The notes beneath the pieces were generated by a model. The model saw nothing but the letters and a program-made list of their open reading frames with translations. It had not been told where the DNA came from and made no database searches. A program made the translations under genes and the position numbers. A stretch of DNA of 48,195 nt from an uncultured Clostridia bacterium (GTDB taxonomy: Bacteria; Bacillota; Clostridia; TANB77; CAG-508): assembly GCA_947623945.1 (NCBI GenBank), contig CANQHU010000008.1:1-48195 (forward strand), in the 5' to 3' direction. Shown in pieces: positions 17,378-23,987 of this stretch. Each line of letters begins with the position of its first letter. The stretch's first letter is position 1.

Positions 17378-17408
17378 AAAAGTCTCACTATAAACGTGAG
17401 GCTTTTTA
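17378..17408 (+). terminator. rho terminator
   Basis: AAAAGTCTCAC pairs with GTGAGGCTTTT (one G-T wobble) around a seven-base loop, then more T. Confidence 0.85.
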
Positions 17409-17476
17409 AAGATGAAATTTTTTTTGATTATGTGAAAGTAGGGCATATAAAAAGCATTTATTAATAAAAATATAAC

Positions 17477-17504
17477 ATTGCGCAAAATCAAAGTTTTGCG
17501 CAAT
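17477..17504. repeat. Perfect 11-bp inverted repeat in the rho-prophage gap
   Basis: ATTGCGCAAAA - TCAAAG - TTTTGCGCAAT. It has no T run after it, so it is not an ordinary terminator. It may be a protein-binding site or part of the attachment region. The rest of 17409-17834 is AT-rich and I see no gene in it; the prophage attachment site should lie here but I could not identify a core. Confidence 0.75.
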
Positions 17505-17834
17505 AAGGAGTAGGAATAAAATATAAAGACCTTATATTTACAAAATCTTTTAAATTATCTTTCTTAATTAGTTTCTGCAATATTTATAATACATATAAAA
17601 TTAAAAATTTATATATTGTAACTTATAAAAAGATTTCTATATCTTCTAATTTCTTTTATATTCTGCAATATTAGTTTATAACTCAATATTTAAACAACAA
17701 GTTATATTACCTTTTTATAAAAACGGCTTAAAATCGATTCTCGTGCGTCGTTTTTTGCAATATATTTTTATTCACATATGAAAAATTCTCTATAATAATA
17801 CTTATACCATATAACAAGAATAATTGTCAATAGT

Positions 17835-18116
17835 TTATGCAATTTTTTTAAAATATTTTTTATTTTCATCTGAATTACTAATAATTGGATTTTTTATTCT
17901 AGAATCACTAAATTGGCTTAAAATTTGTTCATAAGTATCATTAACTAATGAAATTCTTAAATTTGATTCTAATGATTCAGATTTTCCACGTCTTGGATAA
18001 ATAAATTTATATGTGTAATTATAAAATTCTAAACTTCTTAATATTAATTCAATTTGACAATCTAGTAATTCTAACTTATTTTTTCGGATTGTATCTATAT
18101 CAAAATCTATTCTCAT
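17835..18116 (-). CDS. Uncharacterised 93-residue protein beside the integrase
   Basis: The start is MRIDFDIDTIRKNKL with GAGAGGG upstream; the gene follows the integrase stop by 15 bases on the same strand. The sequence is mixed and charged, with no motif I know and no membrane segment. A possible excision or attachment role is only positional inference; its size is larger than most Xis proteins. Confidence 0.5.
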   Translation of the reverse strand: MRIDFDIDTIRKNKLELLDCQIELILRSLEFYNYTYKFIYPRRGKSESLESNLRISLVNDTYEQILSQFSDSRIKNPIISNSDENKKYFKKIA

Positions 18117-18131
18117 AATACCCTCTCTTCC

Positions 18132-19124
18132 CTATGCCGCCTTTTTTTTCTTTTTTGGAACATATCCATTCAATGGATTTTTATCTACAGCTTCTTTAAT
18201 ATTTTTATTGTACACATGAGTATATATCTCAGTAGTAGAAAGATTTGCATGACCTAAAAAACTCTTTAATAACAATAAATCTTGTGATACATACATATAT
18301 ATCATAGTTGCAGCAGTATGCCTTAATGTATGTGTTGTATATCCATAATCTTCTAGCCCCAAAAGTTTATAAGCCTTTGAGCAAATATTTTCTACTCCAT
18401 CAATTCCAAGTCTTGTATTAAAACGTGAAATAAACAATGGCTCATTAAGATCTATTATTGATTTACCTTTATTTCTAATCTTAATATAATTTTGTAATTT
18501 AATTTTACAATTATTACTAAAATATACAATTCGTTCTTTATTACCTTTTCCAAATATTTGAATACTATTATTATTAAAATTAATATCTTTTAAATTAATA
18601 TTAATTAATTCCCCAACACGAACCCCTGTATTTAAAAACAATGTAATAATACAATTATCTCTACTAGGAAATCTACTATTTCTTAATGTGAAAATTTCTT
18701 GAATTTTTTTTGCATTTTCTAAAGTTAAGTATTTAGGAATCCTTATTATTTTTTCAATATTAGGTATTTCTTTTGTTGGATTTTCATTATTAATTCCAGG
18801 GTTAGTTGATAAAATCCATTTATAAAATCTTCTTATAGCACATAATTTTCTTTGTCTTGTGTTTGGATGATTATTTCTATTAAAATTCAAATATACTAAA
18901 AAAGCAATAACATCAGATTTTTTTACTTGTAAAAATGTAAAAATGTTAAATTCTTTTATACTTATTTCAATTGCTAGAAAATCTTTTATAAAATTACAAA
19001 ATTGTAATATGTCTGAATTATACGCTTTAATTGTTTCTTTTGTATATCCACGAATACCTTCTAAATAATAAAGAAAATTATTTAATATTTTAGGATTTTC
19101 ATTATAATTTACATTCATTTTCAA
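18132..19124 (-). CDS. Prophage tyrosine recombinase (integrase)
   Basis: This encodes 330 residues. The N-terminal SAM-like core-binding domain (YLEGIRGYTKETIKAYNSDI) is followed by the catalytic domain with the expected residues: Arg in NTGVRVGELINI, a Lys in FGKGNKERIVYF, HTLRHTAATMIY (H-x2-R), LGHANLSTTEIYTHV (His and nucleophilic Tyr). It is close to XerC/XerD in layout, ends in a lysine-rich tail KKKKKAA, and is probably the integrase that placed the prophage after rho. A promoter with an operator in its spacer lies 36-64 bases upstream. No in-frame CGG is used. Confidence 0.93.
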   Translation of the reverse strand: MKMNVNYNENPKILNNFLYYLEGIRGYTKETIKAYNSDILQFCNFIKDFLAIEISIKEFNIFTFLQVKKSDVIAFLVYLNFNRNNHPNTRQRKLCAIRRFYKWILSTNPGINNENPTKEIPNIEKIIRIPKYLTLENAKKIQEIFTLRNSRFPSRDNCIITLFLNTGVRVGELININLKDINFNNNSIQIFGKGNKERIVYFSNNCKIKLQNYIKIRNKGKSIIDLNEPLFISRFNTRLGIDGVENICSKAYKLLGLEDYGYTTHTLRHTAATMIYMYVSQDLLLLKSFLGHANLSTTEIYTHVYNKNIKEAVDKNPLNGYVPKKKKKAA

Positions 19125-19159
19125 TTTCCACCTCCTTATTTTTTATGTAAACGAGAAGC

Positions 19160-19188
19160 ATTATAACACATTTACCCGGTAAATGCAA
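19160..19188 (-). promoter_or_regulatory. Integrase promoter with palindromic operator in the spacer
   Basis: On the minus strand: TTGCAT, 17-base spacer, TATAAT (plus-strand 19188 down to 19160). CATTTACC-C-GGTAAATG (19169-19185) is an 8-bp palindrome that fills the spacer, so a bound repressor would block polymerase. The binding protein is probably one of the two regulators just upstream. Confidence 0.75.
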
Positions 19189-19200
19189 CATTAAAAGCAA

Positions 19201-19235
19201 AAAAAAACATAGTTAAAAATCAACTATGCTTTTTT
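19201..19235. terminator. Terminator after the HTH/AbrB-like regulator
   Basis: CATAGTT (19208-19214) pairs with AACTATG (19222-19228), flanked by A and T runs on both sides. It overlaps the last codons of the gene ending at 19220. Confidence 0.75.
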
Positions 19236-19537
19236 ATTATTATACTATTTGAAAATTCATTAAAAGAAATATCAACATATTCTATATTGTTTCTATCTTC
19301 AGTAATACCTATTTTTTTTATAAAATCTCTTGGTATGTATATAATCATTTGTTTATTATTTTTTCGTTTATAAACCTTGATTTTTTTTGTATTTTGTATT
19401 TCTTTGATTTTTGGATCATTTTTTATTAAATTTGTAATATATGTTCTCGACTTACCAGTTAATTTTGAAATTTCAGAATAAGTTTTTCCTTGTAAATACA
19501 TTTGAATGCATTTTTTTTTCAGTTCTATATTTTTCAC
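19220..19537 (-). CDS. Prophage DNA-binding protein, HTH plus AbrB-like tail
   Basis: This encodes 105 residues. Residues 11-36 (MYLQGKTYSEISKLTGKSRT) form a resolvase/Hin-type helix-turn-helix. The C-terminal part (MIIYIPRDFIKKIGITEDRN, VDISFNEFSNSIIIKK) resembles a short AbrB/SpoVT swapped-hairpin strand pattern. This suggests a small regulator of the integrase or the lysogeny switch. The combination is unusual and I have no named family for it. Confidence 0.6.
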   Translation of the reverse strand: MKNIELKKKCIQMYLQGKTYSEISKLTGKSRTYITNLIKNDPKIKEIQNTKKIKVYKRKNNKQMIIYIPRDFIKKIGITEDRNNIEYVDISFNEFSNSIIIKKHS

Positions 19538-19579
19538 ATTATCATCTCACTTATACAATTATCATAAAATATTATAACA

Positions 19580-19615
19580 AAAAAAGACATTTTTGTAAAT
19601 GAAAATGCCCTTTTC
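19580..19615. terminator. Probable terminator after the Cro/CI-type regulator
   Basis: AAAAGACATTTTT can pair imperfectly with GAAAATGCCCTTTT, giving a T-rich run on the minus strand after the gene that ends at 19641. Confidence 0.5.
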
Positions 19616-19640
19616 GTAAAATTATATTTAAAAATTGTTT

Positions 19641-19880
19641 TTAATATGGTACATATTCTATAATATCACTCATTTTACAATTAAGATAATTACATATTCT
19701 AGATACTACTAATAAATCTAAACGTGTTAAATTACCAAACATAAGTCTTTTTATAACTATATATTGTATTTCTAAATCAGAAATTAATTTGTTCATTGTT
19801 ATATTATGTTCTTTTAAAACTTGACCTAACTTAAAAAGATAGCATCCTTGTTTTGATTCTACTTTTACTATATTATACAT
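19641..19880 (-). CDS. Small Cro/CI-type HTH regulator
   Basis: This encodes 79 residues from ATG 19880 with GGTGGA seven bases upstream; an in-frame TTG at 19895 is less likely. LGQVLKEHNITMNKLISDLE, then YIVIKRLMFGNLTRLDLLVVSRICNYLNCKMSDIIEY, follows the HTH_26/Xre pattern (helix, turn, recognition helix, then CxxLxCxxxDIIEY). It is a likely prophage repressor or Cro. The operator-bearing promoter at 19922 points away from it, as in a lysis-lysogeny switch. Confidence 0.75.
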   Translation of the reverse strand: MYNIVKVESKQGCYLFKLGQVLKEHNITMNKLISDLEIQYIVIKRLMFGNLTRLDLLVVSRICNYLNCKMSDIIEYVPY

Positions 19881-19921
19881 ATTACAATCCACCAAAACAA
19901 TTATAAATTTATTTTTTTTAC

Positions 19922-19950
19922 TTGACTACTGTATCTGCATACAGTATAAT
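19922..19950 (+). promoter_or_regulatory. Promoter with perfect palindromic operator in the spacer
   Basis: TTGACT (19922-19927), 17 bases, TATAAT (19945-19950). ACTGTAT-CTGC-ATACAGT (19928-19945) is a perfect 7+4+7 palindrome occupying the spacer. It drives the small membrane protein at 20020 and divides it from the regulator on the other strand; that regulator is the obvious candidate binder. Confidence 0.85.
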
Positions 19951-20019
19951 TGTATTATCTACAAAATATAAAAGATATATTTTTTTTTAACATCTATTTT
20001 AAATTAAAAGGGAGAAAGT

Positions 20020-20262
20020 ATGAAACAAAATCAATATATTTTAAAGGCTAAAATTATATTAACAATATTTTCTATATGTGGTATATATGTATTAGTAATG
20101 ATTGTATTAGGAACTTATCAATTGTTTGGTAATGGCGTTATTTCTATGATAATTGGGCTTCCAGTTCTAATATTCAATGGATATGTATATTATGAGGCTT
20201 GTATATATGTGTTTGAAAAATTTGAAGAAGATTTAGAAAAAATTGATAAAATGAAAAAATAA
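20020..20262 (+). CDS. Small two-segment membrane protein
   Basis: This encodes 80 residues with two hydrophobic segments (about 11-34, ILTIFSICGIYVLVMIVLGT, and 39-60, VISMIIGLPVLIFNGYVYYE) and a charged C-terminal helix. It is the only plus-strand protein gene in the prophage and is under the operator-controlled promoter, so it may be expressed from the lysogen or on induction. Ribosome site AAGGGAG. A superinfection-exclusion role is possible but unsupported. Confidence 0.65.
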   Translation: MKQNQYILKAKIILTIFSICGIYVLVMIVLGTYQLFGNGVISMIIGLPVLIFNGYVYYEACIYVFEKFEEDLEKIDKMKK

Positions 20263-20275
20263 TAATTGAAAAAAT

Positions 20276-20304
20276 TTGACATATAATAATAAAGATGTTA
20301 TAAT
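20276..20304 (+). promoter_or_regulatory. Promoter of the short antisense RNA
   Basis: TTGACA, 17 bases, TATAAT: perfect consensus. No protein gene follows; the transcript would reach the terminator at 20347-20378 after about 65 bases. Confidence 0.8.
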
Positions 20305-20310
20305 AACATC

Positions 20311-20378
20311 AAGACGTCGATAAGTATGTTTTTCAATTTGAAATGTAAAAAGACTAGGTGTGCATACCTAGTCTTTTC
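20311..20378 (+). ncRNA. Short antisense RNA, par RNAII-like
   Basis: The predicted RNA is about 67 nucleotides, from the consensus promoter to the shared terminator. It contains GTTTTTCAATTTGAAA (20328-20343), repeated at 20446-20461, so it is perfectly complementary over 16 bases to the start region of the opposing mRNA as well as to its terminator. RNAII of the pAD1 par system has the same size and layout. The start point is inferred. Confidence 0.6.
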
Positions 20379-20461
20379 CTTGTGCCTACTTCTCTAATAG
20401 CTTTACAATTAAGTAAACTATGTAAAGTTTCAACAGCTTTAGCAAGTTTTTCAATTTGAAA
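20328..20461 (+). repeat. 16-bp direct repeat pair (20328-20343 and 20446-20461)
   Basis: GTTTTTCAATTTGAAA occurs twice, 118 bases apart, on the same strand. One copy is in the short plus-strand RNA; the other overlaps the translation start region of the minus-strand mRNA. Confidence 0.9.
20347..20378. terminator. Shared bidirectional terminator
   Basis: AAAAGACTAGGT - GTGCAT - ACCTAGTCTTTT is a perfect 12-bp stem with T runs on both strands. It ends both convergent transcripts of the antisense module. Confidence 0.9.
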
Positions 20462-20464
20462 CAA
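20354..20464 (-). CDS. Small open frame controlled by antisense RNA, candidate toxin
   Basis: The mRNA from the minus-strand promoter has a strong GGAAGGAGGG followed by two possible frames. Frame one starts at TTG 20464 and gives 36 residues (FQIEKLAKAVETLHSLLNCK...); its third positions are almost all A or T like the neighbouring genes, but the start is too close to GGAGG. Frame two starts at TTG 20454 and ends at 20386: 22 residues, hydrophobic and basic (LKNLLKLLKLYIVYLIVKLL), like a membrane-active type I toxin, with better spacing but less typical codons. I cannot decide between them. Confidence 0.45.
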   Translation of the reverse strand: MFQIEKLAKAVETLHSLLNCKAIREVGTRKRLGMHT

Positions 20465-20499
20465 CCCTCCTTCCTACCGCTAGGCAAGTCGGCTTTTAT

Positions 20500-20528
20500 A
20501 GTATAGTATGTTTTTATTTTTTTGTCAA
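20500..20528 (-). promoter_or_regulatory. Promoter of the small-protein mRNA (RNAI-like)
   Basis: On the minus strand TTGACA (20528-20523), 17 bases, TATACT (20505-20500). The transcript would be about 145 bases long, ending at the shared terminator. Confidence 0.8.
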
Positions 20529-20533
20529 ATTTT

Positions 20534-22324
20534 TTAATATCCAGTTGTCCAACCAGCCGCAACAAAGGCATCCCAATTAGATAATGTTTTGCATATATCT
20601 GCTTGTTCTCGTGTTAAGCCCATATATTCTAATTCTTTATGAGACTTGGTGTCATACCCACTTGATGATACACTAATACACATTTTAAGTATATTATTTA
20701 AACTCTCCTCACTTAAATTTGGACATTTCTCAAATATATACAGCATATCAGTAACTGATGATGCATTTAATTCTGGTACTGTTTGTAAATTAGTACATCC
20801 TGAAAACATACGATTCATCTTTGTAGCAGAAGAAGTATCTAATTCTGGCACTGTCTGTAAATTAGTACATCCATAAAACATATTAGTCATATCAGTAACA
20901 TGACTGGTATCTAACATTGGTATAGTTTCTAATAAAATACAACCAGAAAACATACCAAAGGTTATAGTAGCAGCAGACGTATTTAACGAAGGAATCTCAG
21001 TTAAACTTTCACAACCAGAAAAAGTTCTATCAAAAATTGTAACTAAATCAGTATTTAATTCTGGTACTGTTTGTAAATTACTACAACTTAGAAACAAACT
21101 ACTCATATCAGTAACCTGACTAGTATTTAAATCTGGTATTGTTTTTAATGAACTACACCCATAAAACATACTTGATACCTTATTGACAGAAGACATATCC
21201 AAATCTGGTACTGTTTGTAAATTAGTACATCCTGAAAACAAACCACTCATATTAGTAACTTTGTTAGTATTCTTTAAAGAGATTTCAGTTAACATTGAAC
21301 AACCATCAAATATCCTAGATAAATTAGTTGCAGAAGACATATCTAATTCAGAAATAGTTTTCAATTTTTTACATCCATAAAACATATTACTCATATCAAC
21401 AGCTTGACTAGTATCACTTAAAGATACTGTTTCCAAATTACGACATTCATAAAACATACTACTCATATCAGTTACAGAAGAAGTATCTAAAGTTGGTACT
21501 GTCTGTAAATCAGAACAATATCTAAACATAGTTTTCATATTAGTAACAGAAGAAGTATCCCACAAAGATGTACCATCTGGTTTTGTTGGAATAAATCTAA
21601 GAGTACTTGGTACTTTCCAATTATCTTCTATCTTTACAGCATTTTCTGACTTGGTATATACATCCTGTAATCTATAAAATAATGTTGCATTGACATCATT
21701 CATTAAAAGAGAAATATCTGCTCCTAATGTTCCACTATTCATACCATCTTTACCATAATAAGTTTTGCTATAAACATATTCTTTTGTTGCATCTATATTA
21801 CTTAAAGCGGTATTCCATTTATCTCCCTTATATTCATATATACCCTCAAATGTAATAGAATTCACTTGCATAAAATATCCAATTACTCCACTCCAATAGC
21901 TCGCTAATCCACTATATTTTACTATAGAAGGTAAAATTATTATAGAGTCCCCTTCTTGCTTAGTATATGTTATATTATCTTCTGTAGAATATGTAACACG
22001 AATATCATGTCCATCTAAATAAAGACTTAATCTAAAACCATTCCAAGAACTTGCAGTAAAACTAACATATTGTGCACTTCCTTCAATGGATGTAAAGGTT
22101 GCCTCTTGCCCCGAAAATTTTTCTGGTAATACTACTGTATCTGGAAATACAATCACATTGCTTTGAGTATCTACTTGCCAATTACTTATTTTAGAAGCAT
22201 ACACTAATGCTAAATCTCCTTCTTTATTTCCTGTAGATCGGTTCATTTCTTCTATACTAGTAAATAATTTTACTGGAATATTTTTTGTATCATTGTTTTT
22301 ATTTGATAAAAAGCGAATACTCAT
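20534..22324 (-). CDS. Prophage tail adhesin with DUF285 (BspA-like) repeats
   Basis: This encodes 596 residues. Residues 1 to about 235 form a unique N-terminal region (phage-tail-like start, FTSIEEMNRSTGNKEGDLAL). From about 240 to 565, roughly a dozen repeats of 22-25 residues follow the DUF285 pattern: MSxMFxGCxxLxTVPxLDTSSVTD. These are BspA-type leucine-rich repeats known from mycoplasma and gut-bacterial surface proteins. The position beside the lysis genes and downstream of the structural genes suggests a receptor-binding or lysogenic-conversion protein. It ends AAGWTTGY. The repeats could vary in number by recombination. Confidence 0.85.
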   Translation of the reverse strand: MSIRFLSNKNNDTKNIPVKLFTSIEEMNRSTGNKEGDLALVYASKISNWQVDTQSNVIVFPDTVVLPEKFSGQEATFTSIEGSAQYVSFTASSWNGFRLSLYLDGHDIRVTYSTEDNITYTKQEGDSIIILPSIVKYSGLASYWSGVIGYFMQVNSITFEGIYEYKGDKWNTALSNIDATKEYVYSKTYYGKDGMNSGTLGADISLLMNDVNATLFYRLQDVYTKSENAVKIEDNWKVPSTLRFIPTKPDGTSLWDTSSVTNMKTMFRYCSDLQTVPTLDTSSVTDMSSMFYECRNLETVSLSDTSQAVDMSNMFYGCKKLKTISELDMSSATNLSRIFDGCSMLTEISLKNTNKVTNMSGLFSGCTNLQTVPDLDMSSVNKVSSMFYGCSSLKTIPDLNTSQVTDMSSLFLSCSNLQTVPELNTDLVTIFDRTFSGCESLTEIPSLNTSAATITFGMFSGCILLETIPMLDTSHVTDMTNMFYGCTNLQTVPELDTSSATKMNRMFSGCTNLQTVPELNASSVTDMLYIFEKCPNLSEESLNNILKMCISVSSSGYDTKSHKELEYMGLTREQADICKTLSNWDAFVAAGWTTGY

Positions 22325-22325
22325 T

Positions 22326-22763
22326 TTATTCCACCCCTTTTATTAATAATTGAATTTTTGTATCAACAGCACTGGCAATTAAGCTAATGTTTTCTACTAT
22401 TGCATTTATAGGCAAATCAATAGCTAAATTAGATCCAATTTTATAACTTTTTTCGCCTATATTCATAGTAACATCAGCTGTATCGCTATAATTTGCAATA
22501 GAGATGACAGTTACTTTTTTTTCTAAAGTTATTTCTTGTGCTTCTGTTGAAAGCATTAAAATAGATGAGTTTAATACAACTTCTTGGTCAGAGGTTTGTA
22601 TAATTTCTAGCTTATCTGTTGATACTATTTTAACAGGCACAGGGTTGTCCTCTGTATTTTCAATATTAGAATTTTGAATTCCTCCACTTTTAACTAATAA
22701 TTCTCCATCTTCGCTTACATTAATATTTTTTAATTCTCCTTTTTTTGTAAATCCTTTTAACAT
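22326..22763 (-). CDS. Prophage protein of unknown function, beta-rich
   Basis: This encodes 145 residues, MLKGFTKKGELKNINVSEDG at the start, then alternating hydrophobic strands (VTVISIANYSDTADVTMNIG) without membrane segments. It lies one base upstream of the adhesin and has AGGAGG, so the two are co-expressed. It may be a tail accessory or chaperone for the adhesin; this is inference from position only. Confidence 0.6.
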   Translation of the reverse strand: MLKGFTKKGELKNINVSEDGELLVKSGGIQNSNIENTEDNPVPVKIVSTDKLEIIQTSDQEVVLNSSILMLSTEAQEITLEKKVTVISIANYSDTADVTMNIGEKSYKIGSNLAIDLPINAIVENISLIASAVDTKIQLLIKGVE

Positions 22764-22778
22764 ATTTAATTCCTCCTT

Positions 22779-23405
22779 TTAATTTATATCAATATGTACT
22801 GCATTACCACTAATTAAGTAAGTATATCTTAATTTCCCTTGATTTACTAATTGCTTTGCATAAGATAACAATGTATTTCCTGATATACCTTGAACATATA
22901 AATCGATTGCTTTTCCAGATAAATGTCTTGAATTAGCAACTCCACCTACTTTTTTATTATGACTTGTACATCTACAACCACTATTTACTATGCAAGGTTT
23001 TCCAAAGTGATCCCTTATTTGATCCGCAATTTGTACTACCTTTAAATTCATATTGTTAAGTCCACAGCCGCATTTACAAGTAAATTCTGATTTTTTAAAA
23101 TGTTTTATATTATCCCAAGAGTAATCTTCTTTCTTTTTATCATATTCTGCCTTTTTAGTAATAGTTTCATTTCCTGCTACTCCATCAGCAGTTGCTCCTA
23201 TTTTTCTTTGTATTTCAATTATTTCTGCTCTTATACAATCTATCATCTTTTGGTCTGCAATTTCACTTGCTCCTAACCCCCTTGAAATTCTATAATCATA
23301 TATGGCTTTTTTTGTTTTTGTTCCTTTTTTTCCATCTATTCCACCTGTATCATATCCTAAAAATGTCAAATTCATTTGTAATCTTTTCATTGTCATTACT
23401 AGCAT
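22779..23405 (-). CDS. Endolysin: peptidoglycan-binding domain plus M15 peptidase
   Basis: This encodes 208 residues from ATG 23405 (AGGAG ten bases upstream; an in-frame GTG at 23414 is possible). The N-terminal 70 residues form a peptidoglycan-binding repeat (MKRLQMNLTFLGYDTGGIDG). The C-terminal half is an M15 D-Ala-D-Ala peptidase-like domain: NSGCRCTSHNKKVGG, SRHLSGKAIDLYV with the zinc His and Asp, and the last His in AVHIDIN. It would cut wall peptides during lysis. A Cys pair CKCGCG precedes the domain. The holin gene is directly upstream. Confidence 0.88.
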   Translation of the reverse strand: MLVMTMKRLQMNLTFLGYDTGGIDGKKGTKTKKAIYDYRISRGLGASEIADQKMIDCIRAEIIEIQRKIGATADGVAGNETITKKAEYDKKKEDYSWDNIKHFKKSEFTCKCGCGLNNMNLKVVQIADQIRDHFGKPCIVNSGCRCTSHNKKVGGVANSRHLSGKAIDLYVQGISGNTLLSYAKQLVNQGKLRYTYLISGNAVHIDIN

Positions 23406-23406
23406 A

Positions 23407-23610
23407 TTATTCACTCTCCTTTTCTTTATTTTCTGGTCTTGTAAAATAATAAGTTATTATAGCACTTGCTATAGCCATAAAAGCTTCTACACTTACTACA
23501 TTTTTAAATGTTAATATGCAAGTTGTGATTATTACACATAAACTTAAAATTGTTTTTACTTTAAATAAATCTGCTAAATTTTCTAATAGTTTAATTACTG
23601 CTTTTTTCAA
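23407..23610 (-). CDS. Holin-like small membrane protein
   Basis: This encodes 67 residues from TTG 23610, placed after GGAGGTGG; the upstream ATG 23625 overlaps that site. Two hydrophobic segments (VKTILSLCVIITTCILTF and VEAFMAIASAIITYYFT) and a charged tail ENKEKESE fit a class II holin. It lies between the coiled-coil membrane protein and the endolysin, the normal lysis order. Confidence 0.75.
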   Translation of the reverse strand: MKKAVIKLLENLADLFKVKTILSLCVIITTCILTFKNVVSVEAFMAIASAIITYYFTRPENKEKESE

Positions 23611-23629
23611 CCTTACCACCTCCATTTTA

Positions 23630-23917
23630 CTATAATACTAAACCTATTATTGCACCTGCTATTGCTCCTACTACTGTACCTATAATTGTACTGATTATTT
23701 TGTCATAATTTTGTGCTGGTCTATCCTCTACTTTTTTTAATCGTTTGTTCATTTCATTTACATCTTCTCTAGTAGCCTTCGTTTCCATTGCTATTTCTTT
23801 TACTGCTACTGTAAGATCATGTATGTTTTCTAGTTTTCTTTCATGTTCATTTAATCTATTAGTATTAGATTTTGCACGTTCCTCCACCTTTATCAATCGT
23901 TCGAGAATTAAGTCCAT
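23630..23917 (-). CDS. XhlA-like coiled-coil protein with C-terminal membrane segment
   Basis: This encodes 95 residues. Residues 1-65 are a coiled coil (LIKVEERAKSNTNRLNEHER) and the last 22 form a glycine-rich membrane segment (IIGTVVGAIAGAIIGLVL). This is the layout of XhlA/hemolysin-type proteins that act with holins. It heads the lysis group. Confidence 0.75.
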   Translation of the reverse strand: MDLILERLIKVEERAKSNTNRLNEHERKLENIHDLTVAVKEIAMETKATREDVNEMNKRLKKVEDRPAQNYDKIISTIIGTVVGAIAGAIIGLVL

Positions 23918-23942
23918 TTAATCACTCCTTTCCAAAAATAAA

Positions 23943-23983
23943 GTCAAAGAGAGCCTTGATTTTTATCAATAGCCCTCTTTGAA
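23943..23983 (-). terminator. Terminator after the polyvalent protein gene
   Basis: TCAAAGAG (23944-23951) pairs with CTCTTTGA (23975-23982), and TTGAT with ATCAA inside. On the minus strand a T-rich run follows. It separates the giant gene from the lysis group. Confidence 0.75.
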
Positions 23984-23987
23984 ATTT

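Noticed and set aside
17409-17834. tRNA gene as prophage attachment site
   Set aside because: I found no cloverleaf in this gap; the prophage appears to have integrated near the rho terminator instead.
20386-20571. 61-residue frame as one protein starting inside the adhesin gene
   Set aside because: Its first half lies in the adhesin end and the promoter; only the last 22 codons lie downstream of the ribosome site.
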